Shown: piece by piece, positions 11,746 to 21,967 of the stretch | How positions within the stretch are numbered: position 1 is the first letter of the stretch | How the letters are laid out: every line of letters starts with the position of its first letter | NCBI GenBank assembly: GCA_014904985.1 | Contig: MU128942.1 | Span: 244,159 to 308,158, forward strand | Reading direction: 5' to 3' | DNA: 64,000 bases | Source: Hydnum rufescens UP504 | Taxonomy: Eukaryota > Basidiomycota > Agaricomycetes > Cantharellales > Hydnaceae | Notes under the pieces: model-generated | Told to the model about the DNA's origin: nothing | The model's input: the letters and a program-made list of their open reading frames with translations, nothing else | The model's database searches: none | Program-made: the position numbers and the translations under genes

Positions 11746-12689
11746 TGAAGTTCTAGGAGTTATTTGTGGCAATGGGAGATGAAATCAAAGGATATTTCCA
11801 AGTTCTTGGAGAGTAATTTGTTTGTCATTCAGTGGTTAAGATGTTTTTGTTGCTGGTTGATAATGGAGACAAGTGCATGGGGTGGGATTCAATGCAGAAA
11901 CAACAATTTGCATCTGTAATAGATGTTCTTGGTATCATTTGATGTGGGATTTTAACAGCTTTCTGGGCGTGGTGGTTCCAAGCAGATTGGATGCAAACTG
12001 ACAGAGAAATTTGTAAAATACTGATGGGTGTTGATTCTGATAGTAATATTGTTCTGTAGGTAGAGTTCAGTTTTGATCTGTTCTTTGCGTGCTTGGTACA
12101 GTTGGATGCAGAATTTTTATGTCTTTTTAGGCGCAGTTGTTCTGAGAGGATTGGATGTGAACTGACAGAGAAATTTGTTTTTTACTGGAAATTCTGGATT
12201 TTGATAGTAATATTGGTCTGGAGAGTGCAGTTTTGGTCTGTTTGACTTGTGTTTGGTACCATTCAAAAGGTGTGAATCATGGCTTTCCAATAGTTATATG
12301 GGCGTACCTCTCCGGTCAAAACTGGTGGAGTAATTGAATGAATTCTGTTTTCATGCATAGCTGTAATTAATTTCCTGATTGGTCACATGATTGTTCCATA
12401 GGCTGGGATCAATGGATATTCGCATTTTCTGATACTGGATGTTTTTATCTTCCACAGCACTAAGGGGGATGCATATGGAAGTTGGGGCATAGCCATGTGG
12501 AGGTGTGCACAGGATTTGTAACATGGCTGTGTCAGCTTAGTGAAGCTTAGTGATGGTGGCTGTGGAGGCTGACTGATGGGCTGTGTCCATGATGGAGATA
12601 TGTCATCTTGATGGGCTGTGGTGGCTGTGTGCAGGAAGTAGTACTTATAGCCCTTGCAGTTGGGGGATCACCAGTTTCAATCTCTCAGG

Positions 12690-13493
12690 ATTCCAGGCTG
12701 GTCAGACACTCTTGGGGGCCTTAAAAGGTATATCATTTTGATATCTGTATAGTGCCTGATAGGCTTGTATTATGTTTGATATCAAAAAGTGATCAAAAGA
12801 GTATTTGATAGCAAAGAGTTGGGTTTGGAGCTCAAGTTGAGATCAATTTGAGATCAATTTTGGAACTTGTAGAATTCTGCACTGGCCAACCTGTCAATTA
12901 CCTAATATCCTAAATAGGTAATTATGTAATCCATCCAAAAAAGCAGTGACATAATCATACATAACAATAATAGTATTATGTAATACATGTTACTTAATAT
13001 ACATAATTACCTAATTAATTATTATCTAATTAATTACACAATCCAGGTTGCGTGAACACCACACCAGCAAGAGGGGGCACCCCTGCCCCAGACCAACTAG
13101 AGGGGTGGGGGAGGGGCTAGAGGGGCCACCAGAGGGGAAGGGGGCCCCAGGGTGTGCACTTAGGGGGATCCTATAATGGGGGAATGATGGGTTAGTTGAA
13201 AAAATCAATAGTAGTGCAAAAAGGGCAGCCAGAGGCAGCCCTTTTTGCACTAGAGTAGCTAAAATGCAATAACATACCTTAACACCACACCCCAGTCTAT
13301 ACTGGGGTGTGGTGGCTTGTCCTGGGCTCTTGGTAGATGGAGGTGGTGGTGTCGCACAACCGAAAAAATTGCTGGCAGTTGCCGGTAAATTGAACCTGGG
13401 ACTCAACACCAGCAATTGCCCAGTTTCAAAGGCAAGCCACCTGCTGCTATGAAAAAACCTAAATGCGGTAACTAGATAGACCAATATAATAGG
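12690..13493 (-). mobile_element. Element H3: left arm of a family-H transposon, truncated
   Basis: The left border region reads GGTCAGACACTCTTGG then GGGGCCTTAAAAGG, matching the inverted right end of H2 (28670-28711) and, less well, of H1 (about 20815-20850). It contains one full module: hairpin 2 at 13283-13314 (14-bp perfect stem, loop CTAT), an intron-like segment at 13171-13277, and hairpin 1 at 13213-13252. A tRNA-like B-box sequence lies at 13385-13440. It ends where family D begins (13494). Confidence 0.65.
13171..13277 (-). repeat. H module: intron-like segment with hairpin
   Basis: On the minus strand it begins GTATGT right after TTAAG, has TTCAACTAACC as branch-like motif, and ends ATTATAG (107 bp). 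Hairpin 1 inside has arms GTGCAAAAAGGGC / GCCCTTTTTGCAC; other modules have an A/T pair where this has G/C, a compensatory difference. Confidence 0.75.
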
Positions 13494-15498
13494 GTTGATT
13501 AGATAATACACCATAATAACTTTGGATCAAATCTCATTACATAATACAGTGATTACTATTAAAAAAAGCCTAAATGCGGAAATTGAATGAAGTACATCCA
13601 AATAAGTGCTGAGCAGATCACTCTGAAATTTGGTACATGATTAGAGACTACTTCTATGCAAATTACATCAAAATTTCAGCCACCTTGGTCCAAGGCTTAT
13701 GGAGATATGAGGCAAACAAGTCTGGATATTGACAATTCATTTCCTCCCCTTCCAGACCAGCTAGAGACTCAAAAATTGGCAGGAATCCAGACAATATAAT
13801 GTACTAATCATGTGACAATAATCAGCCCAATCCATGCACTTTAAGGGAATGAACTGCACAATAGGTACCAGAAGCACTGGAAATTGCCGAAATGCAAGGA
13901 GTGTGAGGATTGTTCTGAATTTTGGCATGTGACTAGACACTGTTTGTATGAAGAACATATCAAAATTTCAGCCAGATCCATGTGTTAATTACAGAGATAT
14001 GGGGAAAACAAGTTTAAACATTGAATATCAATTTACTCCCCCCACAGACAAGCTATGGACTTGAAATTTAACATGGGGAATGATCATGTAATTAACTAAC
14101 TATGTGGAAAAAATCAGCTTATTCTGTGTACTTCTAGATATTCAACTCCCTTTTCAGGCAAAAAGAGAACAACAAGCTACCATGAATGTTAAACACTTTC
14201 AATAACACCCAAAATAGGTGGAATGGTCTGGTAATATTATAGCCTTGACTGTGTCAAACAATGGAATTACTTGGATGTGTGGATGTAGCTGAAATTGAGG
14301 GGGAGGTGGAGGAAGATCAAAGTGCATTACATAAGATGTAGAGCAGGGGTGACTTTGATATTACACCACTGAGTTAATACATATATGGGAGTCCACATGC
14401 CAGATTTCAGCCCAACTGGACTCCATTTAGGCAGTTTTCCACAGGCCTCCCCCCTAAACAACAATTTCCTCCCCAGAGCCTTCCATTCACACAATTCCCT
14501 TGAAAATGCACACTTAGATCATTCAAATGCATCTATACCATCCCTCAAATTTTCAAACTCAAGACTCCAGTGTCAGAGTCTCCATAATATTTTCAAGTTT
14601 CACTGAAATATACCCTCCAGTTGGGACACTTCCAGATCTCCAATCACTCTGATTTTTTGTAGGACAATCCATCAAAGATAATGTCAACTCCGCCAAAATC
14701 TATACATACATGGATTCCTACTACGAGTGGAAGCAGGGGGAGGGGAAGAACCTAGTCATGTGACTGGTGTCAAAAGTGTTTAGAATGGGCCTGAAATTGG
14801 TGGCTGAGCCTCCAAATGGTGACTGTTGGCCTCCATACAAAATTGAGAGTGATTGGAGAGTTCTGGAAGTGTCCCAACTGGAGGGTATATTTCAGCTGAA
14901 ACTTAAGGGATGGTGGTTATCACTTTGGAGTGTGTTTAGTAATGATTTCCAAGATAGTGCATTTGTAGGGACAATTACATGCGCAATGGAGTTGAAGAGC
15001 TCTGGGGAGGTAAAATGTTGCATTCTGTTCATAATTCACAAAAAAAGGCAGGGCGGGAAGGCCATGCTGGACATGCTTGCGCCTATTGATGTGAGCTCCA
15101 GTTGGGCTGATATCTGGCATCGTGCACTCCTTCCATAGTCGCTTATTCGAACTCAGTGGTGAAATATTATTTAAGAAGAGCCCACCTCTGCTCATACATC
15201 ACATGTACTATTCACTACTTTTGAAATCTTCTTCCCCCCTCCCCCCCTCCCTTAATTTTCGAAGTCTCATACCTTATCCACACATCCCATTCATTGTCCG
15301 ATTACCATGTCAAGAACCACGCGGTGGACGGATATGCAACCAGCGCGCTTTGGAGCTAACCGTTTATAAGCGCCTCACTTCCCCCCACCTAGTTAGGTTT
15401 ATTTTGAACTGTTTATTCCTGTATCATCCCTTCACCCCCTCCCCGGTAGCTTTTTGTTCTCTTTTTGCCTGAAAAGGGAGTTGAATACTAGAAGTACA
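13494..15498. mobile_element. Family D long-inverted-repeat element, copy D1 (cut by gap)
   Basis: The left border reads TACACCATAATAACTTTGG followed by AAAAAAAGCCTAAATGCGG, the inverse of the border at 58450-58545. From 13494 to about 14660 the sequence runs inward in minus orientation; from about 14745 to the gap the same blocks return in plus orientation (ATGTGACTGGTGTCAAAAG, then GGGCTGATATCTGGCA, then CCTGAAAAGGGAGTT). The element is therefore a large inverted repeat with its centre near 14700. Blocks of about 150-180 bp within the arm are imperfect tandem repeats (TTGGCACAT.. and ATTTTCAA..). No transposase or other gene was found. Confidence 0.75.
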
Positions 15499-15523
15499 NN
15501 NNNNNNNNNNNNNNNNNNNNNNN
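15499..15523. other. Assembly gap (25 N)
   Basis: A run of 25 N. It falls inside family D sequence and directly against the left end of the palindrome at 15524-16038. Confidence 1.
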
Positions 15524-16470
15524 CACACCCAGCACCATTTGAGGCTCAGCCACCAATTTTCAGCCCATTCTAAACACTTTTGACACCAGTCACATGACTA
15601 GGTTCTTCCCCTCCCCCTGCTCCACTCAGTGATCCTATTTGTATGAACTTTGATGCCCATGTAGTAGTAGTATATGAGAGTGCATGATTCAAATTTCAGG
15701 ACACTCCATGCAATATTCATTGAGTTATTCAAGAATATGCTAGATCAATTCACTTTGGGGTCAGAACTATGGTAAATACTCAGATTGTACCATAGTTCTG
15801 ACCCCAAAGTGAATTGATCTAGCATATTTCTTGAATAACTCAATGAATATTGCATGGAGTGTCCTGAAATTTGAATCATGCACTCTCATATACTACTACT
15901 ACATGGGCATCAAAGTTCATACAAATAGGATCACTGAGTGGAGCAGGGGGGAGAAGAACCTAGTCATGTGACTGGTGTCAAAAGTGTTTAGAATGGGCTG
16001 AAAATTGGTGGCTGAGCCTCAAATGGTGACTGGGTGTGTCCTACAAAAAATCAGAGTGATTGGAGATCTGGAAGTGTCCAACTGGAGGGTATATTTGTGA
16101 AACATTGGAGATCTGAAGACTTTAAAGGGATGTTATAGATGTTTGGATGATCCAAGTGTGCATTTTTAGGGCAATTAATGGATGGAAGGCTCTGGGAGGA
16201 AATTGTGTTTAGGGGGGAGCCGTGGGGAGCACTGCCTAAATGGAGTCCAGTTGGGCTGATATCTGGCAGTGCACTCCATCCGGCAGTTAAACAGAATAAG
16301 CTGATTCTTGGCACATGTTTAGTTAATTATGTGGTCATACCCCATGTCAAATTTTAAGCCCATACCTTGTCTGTGGGGGGGAGTAATTGATTTTCAATGT
16401 TTAAACTTATTGTCCTTATAGCTCTGTAATTAATGAACGGATGTGGCTGAAATTTTGATATCTTTTTCAC
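15524..16470. mobile_element. Family D copy D2 with 515-bp palindrome
   Basis: Arms 15524-15774 and 15788-16038 are almost perfect inverted repeats around a 13-bp centre. The right arm continues (16039-16470) through the same blocks as D1 and D3 in plus orientation, whereas the left arm is cut by the gap. The centre is presumably the true middle of family D. Because the gap edge coincides with the palindrome end, a folded contig end is a real alternative. Confidence 0.7.
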
Positions 16471-16725
16471 CTAAGTAATCAGCCCTGGCTGTAAGATTAT
16501 ATGCTAAAAACCCACAAAGCTCCTGTAATAATTCATGCCAGCTTCATGGGATAGCATATGATTACTAATACAGCCCTGGTTGTCAGATTGCATGCTAAAA
16601 ACCCCATGAACATGAAAGCCTGTTGTAGCATTTGATTACTAATATTCATTATTATTATTATTACTTATTTATTTATTTATTTATTTATTTATCACTATCT
16701 ATATTATTTACATACATCCACAGTA

Positions 16726-17043
16726 GCACAGAAAGAGTAGCCACAGCTACTCCTTCTGTGCAAGTGTATCTACAACAATAAAAAAGACCTTACCTTACAC
16801 CAGTAAGGTGGGTGTGGTGCATGGGCTTCCTGTGTTTTCATTTCGTCTGTTTCACGGGTTGTTATTCCTGGGCATCATATTTTGTTCAGTGGACCTTCGG
16901 TTGTGGTTCACGCGAGTTTCAAGTCAGGAGGGGGATTGTCACTGGTTCTGGGCTTGGATAACAAAGCATTAGTGAAAAAAGAAAAAGAAAAAAAGTACTT
17001 ACCTTTAAATCACCACACACCCACTAAGGCGGGTGTGTGGTGG
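16726..17043 (-). repeat. H1 left arm: degenerate modules
   Basis: Hairpin 1 at 16726-16761 has arms GCACAGAAAGAGTAGC / GCTACTCCTTCTGTGC. A donor-like GTAAGGT (minus) starts at 16793, and hairpin 2 near 16800-16825 is poor. A second hairpin 2 at 17011-17043 is followed on the minus strand by AAAGGTAAGTAC, but its intron-like part lacks hairpin 1. Confidence 0.6.
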
Positions 17044-17172
17044 AGTTCCGCACTTTCATTTCATCTGTTTTGCGGGTCGTCGTTCCCATGGCAGGCTTGG
17101 GGTCGTGGGGTTTCGCTCGGTGGGTTTGGGATCGCGGGGTTTGGGGCAGCAGGTCTGGCGTTGCAGGCAGAT

Positions 17173-17290
17173 CTAGAAAAATAACAGTGTTAGTTAATGA
17201 AAGAATAAATAAAACAAGAGGAAAGTTGCACAAAAGGAGCAGCTGGTGCTGCTCCTTTTGCACGATGGTACTGGTAGCCAGAGTACTTAC
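17173..17290 (-). repeat. H module: intron-like segment with hairpin
   Basis: Minus strand: donor GTAAGTACTC at 17290, branch-like TTAACTAACAC, end TTTTTCTAG (118 bp). Hairpin 1 arms CAAAAGGAGCAGC / GCTGCTCCTTTTG (17231-17260). Hairpin 2 lies just upstream at 17298-17324. Confidence 0.75.
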
Positions 17291-17483
17291 TTCAAAATCA
17301 CCACACCCGCCTCAGGGTGTGGTGCATGGGGTTTCCACATTTTCGTTTTGTCCATGTTGTGGGTTGTCCTTCACATGCGTTCTGGGGCCAGGTTGTTGTT
17401 GGGTGTATCCCCAGGTTGTCACTGGGCAAGTTTTCACCCTGATCATGTACAATAAAAGATAAGATTAGTTAAAATTAAAACCA

Positions 17484-17594
17484 GCGCAAAAAGAGCAGCC
17501 TTTGCTGCTCTTTTTGCATGGTTGGGGACATTGGGGGGGGGAGGACTCATCTCATATAGAGAACCACACACCTGCTATGGTGGGTGTGTGGTTC
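17484..17594 (-). repeat. H module with decayed donor
   Basis: Hairpin 1 has perfect 14-bp arms at 17486-17499 and 17504-17517, and hairpin 2 lies at 17561-17594. On the minus strand the donor position reads ATGAGT where GTGAGT would be expected. Branch-like TTAACTAATC is at about 17463-17472 (reverse complement). Confidence 0.65.
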
Positions 17595-17762
17595 ATGCTG
17601 TTGTTCACTGGGCCCATTGTTGTCCGTTGTCATTGCATTTGTCATGGTCATTGTGTTTGTTGCATTCATTGCAGTCATCATGTTCATCATGTTGCCATGG
17701 TTTTATTTGTCTGACATGGTCCCATTGGGGCCCTCGTCATTTGGCTGGTTGTCAACTGGTAC

Positions 17763-17862
17763 CTAGGACCAAGGTGTGTAAGTAAATAAGTTCAAAGCAG
17801 TGCAAAAAGAGCAGCTTTCACTGCTCTTTTTGTGCTGTTGTAGCTACTACAAGAAAACTCAC
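17763..17862 (-). repeat. H module: intron-like segment with hairpin
   Basis: Minus strand: donor GTGAGTTTTC, end TTGGTCCTAG (100 bp). Hairpin 1 at 17800-17835 and hairpin 2 at 17869-17898 (perfect outer stem). A clear branch motif is not seen in this copy. Confidence 0.65.
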
Positions 17863-17950
17863 CCAGTGACCACACACCCACAGCAGTGGGTGTGTGGTTG
17901 TCTATTTCCTTGTTGGGTGGTGGCTGCATAGTTGTGAGAAAGAACACAAC

Positions 17951-18599
17951 TCAACACCAGCAATTGCTGGGATCCAAAAAGCACCCAAATGCCTGGTGCC
18001 ACAAGTGCTGTATGAATCAGAAGCAAGTAACTAGGTGTATAATAAATAATAAATAAATCATATTTTCCCAAAAAAATGAAGAAGACCATGACAATACTCA
18101 GAGTTCAATAAGGGATGATATGCTGCATTGAAAAGTGGATTGGGCAATTTGTATGGTTCAGAATCGGCCCAAATTTAAATATATATTGCCAGCATACATG
18201 ACCCCCTACATGGGCAATTAATTATTTCGGATGCTCCCTTCAGTTTTCAATTTCTCATGCCCTCAATTCCCTATTTAGGGAATTGAGGGCACAAAAAATT
18301 GAAAAATGAAGGGAGCATCTGAAATAATTAATCACCCATGTAGGGGGTCATGTATGCTGGCAATATATATTTAAATTTGGGCCAATTCTGAACCATACAA
18401 ATTGCCCAATCCACTTTTCAATGCAGCATATCATCCCTTATTGAACTCTGAGTATTGTCATGGTCTTCTTCATTTTTTTGGAAAATATGATTTATTTATT
18501 ATTTATTATACACCTAGTTACTTGCTTCTGATTCATACAGCACTTGTGGCACCAGGCATTTGGGCACTTTTTGGATCCTGGCAATTGCCAGCATTAAGT
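17951..18599. repeat. Central palindrome of H1 (about 324 bp per arm)
   Basis: A near-perfect inverted repeat centred between 18274 and 18275 (inner stem GGGAATTGAGGGC on the right side). Arm differences fall almost all at former CpG sites: TCGG against TTGG, TTCGGA against TTCAGA, GGCAAT against GGTGAT, GGGTGC against GGGCAC. Such independent decay of the two arms shows the inverted repeat is old and real. Confidence 0.9.
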
Positions 18600-18670
18600 T
18601 GCCTTACTTAGCAGCTATGCAACAACCCACCAAACGAGGAGCAGACGGCCACCTAGAAAGGCAAGCAAAC

Positions 18671-18821
18671 AACCACACACCTGCTGCAGCAGGTGTGTGG
18701 TCATACAAGGTAAGTTTTTTTTTAAATCCTAGTCACTACATTGGCGCAAAAAGAGCAGTGAAAGCTGCTCTTTTTGTGCTTCTTTTACTTCTTAACTGAT
18801 GCCCTTTTCTTTCAAATCTAG
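18671..18821 (+). repeat. H module: hairpin 2 plus intron-like segment
   Basis: Hairpin 2 at 18671-18701, then ACAAG and donor GTAAGTTTTT at 18710, hairpin 1 at 18744-18779, TTAACTGATG, and end TCAAATCTAG at 18821 (intron-like length 112). Confidence 0.75.
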
Positions 18822-18982
18822 GTTTGATCTTTCATGTGAATGAATAGCAACATGAAAACCCCAGCAGCCCCCCATATCAACACCAGGCCAGTAGTAACAG
18901 GGACGACATATGAAGAACCACCCAAGCAAGAGTCCACATGACCCAAAAAGCATGATGGTGTGTGGCCATGGAGCAAAACAAG

Positions 18983-19131
18983 GTACCACACACCTGCCAC
19001 GGCAGGTGTGTGGTACTACAAGATGTTTTTTTTAAAATTATTTCTTAATTATTTTGTGGCACAAGAAGAGCAGCGCAAGCTGCTCTTCTTGCTAAGTTTT
19101 AATCATTTAACTAATATTGTTTATTCTCTAG
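18983..19131 (+). repeat. H module with lost donor
   Basis: Hairpin 2 at 18983-19016. The donor position after CTACAAG reads ATGTTTT, so GT is lost. Hairpin 1 at about 19058-19092 has GAAGAGCAGC / GCTGCTCTTC, a paired A-U to G-C change against other copies. Branch-like TTAACTAATA and end TTCTCTAG at 19131. Confidence 0.7.
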
Positions 19132-19376
19132 ATCTTAAGCTCGAACCTGCATGAACACACCAAGCCTAACCCTGCAACCCCAAACCCACAGAATGAACAC
19201 CTGCCCAACAAATGCCCACCCAATGAACGCCTGCCCAATGAAAACTCACTGTATGAACACCACCTGCCCAATGGAAACCTGCCAAACAAAGAGTCGCCAA
19301 ACACAGACTGCCAAACAGAGGCCTGCTGTACAAAAACCCCACACACCCACTACGGGGTGTGTGTGGTTATATATAG

Positions 19377-19472
19377 GTAAGTGTCCTGTGTATGTGACCA
19401 CACAAAGAGAGCAGCATTTGCTGCTCCCTTTGTGCTGGTTTCAAATTTTAACTAACATCTCTATTACTCTAG
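19377..19472 (+). repeat. H module: intron-like segment with hairpin
   Basis: Donor GTAAGTGTCC after ATATATAG, hairpin 1 at about 19400-19434, TTAACTAACATC, end TTACTCTAG (96 bp). Hairpin 2 just upstream at about 19338-19366. Confidence 0.8.
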
Positions 19473-19648
19473 GACCTCGCCTGAACCAGAAGCCGCCAGA
19501 CGAAGACATGCCAAATGAGCCCCTGCTCCCAAATGACAATCTGGCGAACAAACACCGCTGAATGAACCCCCGCCTGATGAAAACCCACCAAATGAAGAAC
19601 CTATGCCAACCACATGCCCGCTGTGGCAGGTGTGTGGTGTGATATAAG

Positions 19649-19749
19649 GTAAATAGATATAGTGTATGCAACTGCACAAAAAGAGCAGCATTTGCTGCTC
19701 TTTTTGCACTGGTTATAAATTTTAACTAATATCTTATTGATTTTTCTAG
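19649..19749 (+). repeat. H module: intron-like segment with hairpin
   Basis: Donor GTAAATAG after ATATAAG, hairpin 1 at about 19673-19708 (GCACAAAAAGAGCAGC / GCTGCTCTTTTTGCAC), TTAACTAATATC, end TTTTTCTAG (101 bp). The exon-like DNA before it, 19473-19648, starts GACCTCGCCTGAACCAG, and the one after it starts GACATTGCCTGAACCAG. Confidence 0.8.
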
Positions 19750-19907
19750 GACATTGCCTGAACCAGAACCCAGCAAATGGAACACACGGCAATTGAGCCC
19801 TCCCCCTCCTCTCTTCCCAAATGACAATCCACCAAGCAAATAGCTGCCAAATGAAGAACCCATGCGAACCACACACCCACTGTGGTGGGTGTGTGGTCCT
19901 ATATAAA

Positions 19908-20009
19908 GTAAGTCACCCCCAGTAGATACAGCCATGCAAAAAGAGCAGCTTAAGCTGCTCTTTTTGCGCTGGTTCAAATTTCTAACTAACTTATATTTCA
20001 TTATTCTAG
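19908..20009 (+). repeat. H module: intron-like segment with perfect 32-nt palindrome
   Basis: Donor GTAAGTCACC after ATATAAA, CTAACTAACTTA, end TTATTCTAG (102 bp). Hairpin 1 (19936-19967) is a perfect 32-base palindrome. Hairpin 2 at 19867-19898 is perfect over its outer 12 pairs. Confidence 0.82.
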
Positions 20010-20158
20010 GCCACAATCTGAACCAACACCTGCACAAGCCCAGCCAAAACCCCTAAAAGGAAAGCCGCCGACTAAAGACCTGCCAAGTGAAGCCCCACTG
20101 AATGAAAAACCCTTGCAAACTGCACACCCGCCACAGTGGGTGTGCGGTTCTATATGAG

Positions 20159-20286
20159 GTAAGTAATGCTGTGTACCCCAACAGTGCAGAGCACAAGTAC
20201 GATCACACAAAAGGAGCAGCACAGGCTGCTCCTTCTGTGCTGCTTTTTTTTTGTTTTTTTTTTCACTAACATGTTGTTTATCTTAG
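20159..20286 (+). repeat. H module: last intron-like segment of right arm
   Basis: Donor GTAAGTAATG after ATATGAG, hairpin 1 at about 20205-20241, long T tract, TTCACTAACATG, end TTATCTTAG (128 bp). Hairpin 2 upstream (about 20119-20148) reads CTGCACACCC / GGGTGTGCGG, a shifted pair relative to CCACACACC copies. The exon-like tail 20287-20510 holds short repeats of the type CTGCCAAGTGAAAACC. Confidence 0.8.
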
Positions 20287-20850
20287 GCATTCTTCTGAAC
20301 CCACAGCCGCACAACCCACATCAACCCCCCACCCAAAAGAACTGCCAAGCAGAGGCCTGCTGAGTGAACACCGCGACCCTGCTGAATGAATACCATGACC
20401 CTGCCAAGTGAAAACCACGACCCTGTGAACAAAAACCACAACTCTGCCAACTGGAAACCCACAACCCCGCCAAATGAAAACACATGACCCCGCAGAGCAA
20501 AACATGGGGCCCATAGATAGATGTGTATAATATATATAATAATAAATTAATAATTATCCATGAGAATAAACAATAATAAATAAATAATCATAGTTGCTGA
20601 TAAGCCCGTATGGCCCATTGACCCACTCAGGGGCATTCCTGGGCTTGCCGGGACCTATCCTGATACCCCCAGCCAAATATATCCATGTGCTTCTGTTCAC
20701 AGTGTTATTTGAGCTGCAGGGCAGACAGACCTAAGGTCACCCTCTTGAAATTATTTGATATCAAAGGATTTTGATGCCCATTAGGCTTTTGATTTGATGC
20801 AGTTTGACCTACCTATTGAGGCCCCTCTAAGTGGCTGACTGAGGTGGTCA

Positions 20851-21967
20851 TACATGGTTGTGCAATACAATGGTTTAGTGTCATCAAATCCTAGGACATA
20901 GCAAAACAAGGGGAGCACAATCTTCTGGAGATGTCATGGAATCCCTTGCCAGAGAAGGTCATCTCAGTCTTGCTCAGCTAGGACTTTCTTTTCATCAAGA
21001 CATTGTACTTGTGTGATGAATTCACAATGGTATTCATACATATTATTACAAGGTGTACTTGCAGCCTCATCACATGACCTCACCTCCATGCCAATTACCT
21101 TTGTGCTTATTCATCCCTCTTTCCTTATTGTTCCTCCATTCACCTCCTCCCTTATTGACCTTGGTCTTTAGTATATAAGTAGCTACCTACTGTACTCTAG
21201 CTCCTTGGAAAGATCAAGAATATATGTCTGTGAATTGACTCTCTTGTCACCAATCCTCCTCTTGTCTCAAGTCCCTGAGAATTCAGTTCCTCCACTTCAT
21301 TCCATAATCCTTGCTTCATGAGTCTCCTTGTCAATCATATTAAGGGGCCCCTGTTTGTTCTTGGCCTGATTACATAATCACTTCCCCAAACTACAAATGA
21401 CCCTTAACACAGATCTGCTTTGTTTTCAATTGTCCTTCATTGGTGGTAGAAATCTGCTAGTCATTCTTGAGTGTATCTTTGTCTTTGGTCTGTCTGTCCA
21501 TAAAGTTTCCTGAGACAAGTGGCCAAGGCTTCAAATGTGGTAGGATTCTTAACTTCTGGGAGGTTCTTTAGCAGTTCAGCTTCCTTGTTGCCACAGAATC
21601 AAATTCTTGCATTTCTTATCATTGTCATAGAGGGCTTCATCACAGTGGGCTTCATAGTCAAGGAGGAAATTATTGAGATGTTTTCCCTTAAAATGCAGAG
21701 CATCTCTACCTGTAGGCCATGGCATTGCTCATGGGCAGACTGGTCAGCCATATAGCCTTAGCTCAAAAGGAGTACCATTTTGATGTTTTGTCCTGGCCTG
21801 AGAGGCTAAAATTGGGGTTCATGTCAAATGATGATCAAAAACTGAATTTTGACCTCAGATTGATGGTTTTGACATCAAATTTGACATCAACCATTGTCAA
21901 TGGCCTCAACTTCAAGGACTTAACAATATTTAGTTCAAGACAAGGGCTATACACATTAAAGAATAAT
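20851..21967. other. Non-coding interval
   Basis: No supportable gene. GTATATAAGTAGC at about 21172-21184 looks like a retroelement core promoter, but no LTR border could be placed. CG is nearly absent. Confidence 0.4.

Larger units (their letters stand above)
9633..12456 (-). mobile_element. LTR-C' (minus strand) inserted in LTR-B
   Basis: Its 5' end on the minus strand is TGTGGAAGATAAAAAC at 12456, resembling the LTR-C start TGTTGGAGGGA. Internally it carries the family's repeated block 'AATTTCTCTGTCAGTT' (about 12002 and 12160, reverse complement) and a TATA box (about 11411-11417). Flanking bases are GTGC (9629-9632) and GCAC (12457-12460). The uninterrupted LTR-B copy has GCAC, so both derive from a GCGC target duplicated and then decayed at CpG. 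Without the nested LTR-C the length is about 1.6 kb, close to the LTR-C at 45603-47152. Confidence 0.7.
9176..12690 (+). mobile_element. LTR-B copy 1, split by nested insertions and 3'-truncated
   Basis: Starts TGTCAGGATCAAATTG at 9176 and matches the solo LTR at 21968-22748. The matching halves are 9176-9632 and 12457-12690; the 2.8 kb between them is an inserted LTR-C' that carries LTR-C. The 3' half holds the promoter-like CTTATAGCCC and CTCTCAGGATTCC, after which similarity ends, where element H3 begins. A frame at 9252-9776 encodes a hydrophobic segment (see findings) and is part of the LTR. Confidence 0.82.
16480..20850. mobile_element. Element H1: two outward arrays of hairpin-intron modules around a palindrome
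   Basis: A central inverted repeat (17951-18599) is flanked by module arrays: minus-oriented to its left (16.7-17.9 kb) and plus-oriented to its right (18.66-20.5 kb). Each module has hairpin 2 (CCACACACC..GGTGTGTGG), then a GT donor, then hairpin 1 (GCAAAAAGAGCAGC..GCTGCTCTTTTTGC), then CTAAC/CTAAT and AG. AT-rich borders (TTATTTATT.. at about 16664-16690; AATAAATAA.. at 20576-20587) precede subterminal sequence. The right end (about 20580-20850) matches H2: GATAAGCCCGTATGGCCC and TGGCTGACTGAGGTGG. The left terminus was not found and may be lost at the D border. No transposase is present, so this would be non-autonomous. Confidence 0.7.

Noticed and set aside
13385..13440. tRNA gene on the minus strand (CCCAGGTTCAATTT)
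   Set aside because: The B box is imperfect, no cloverleaf forms, and the segment is shared with the H1 palindrome arm; at most a tRNA-derived relic.
16700..20300. Regularly spaced palindromic repeats resembling a CRISPR array
   Set aside because: Spacing is uneven, spacers are related to each other, splice-like signals accompany the repeats, and all context is eukaryotic.
18822..20510. A real multi-exon gene made of the H1 right-arm exons
   Set aside because: Exon-like spacers have lengths 245, 176, 158 and 149 (not multiples of three), contain stops in every frame and do not conserve peptides.
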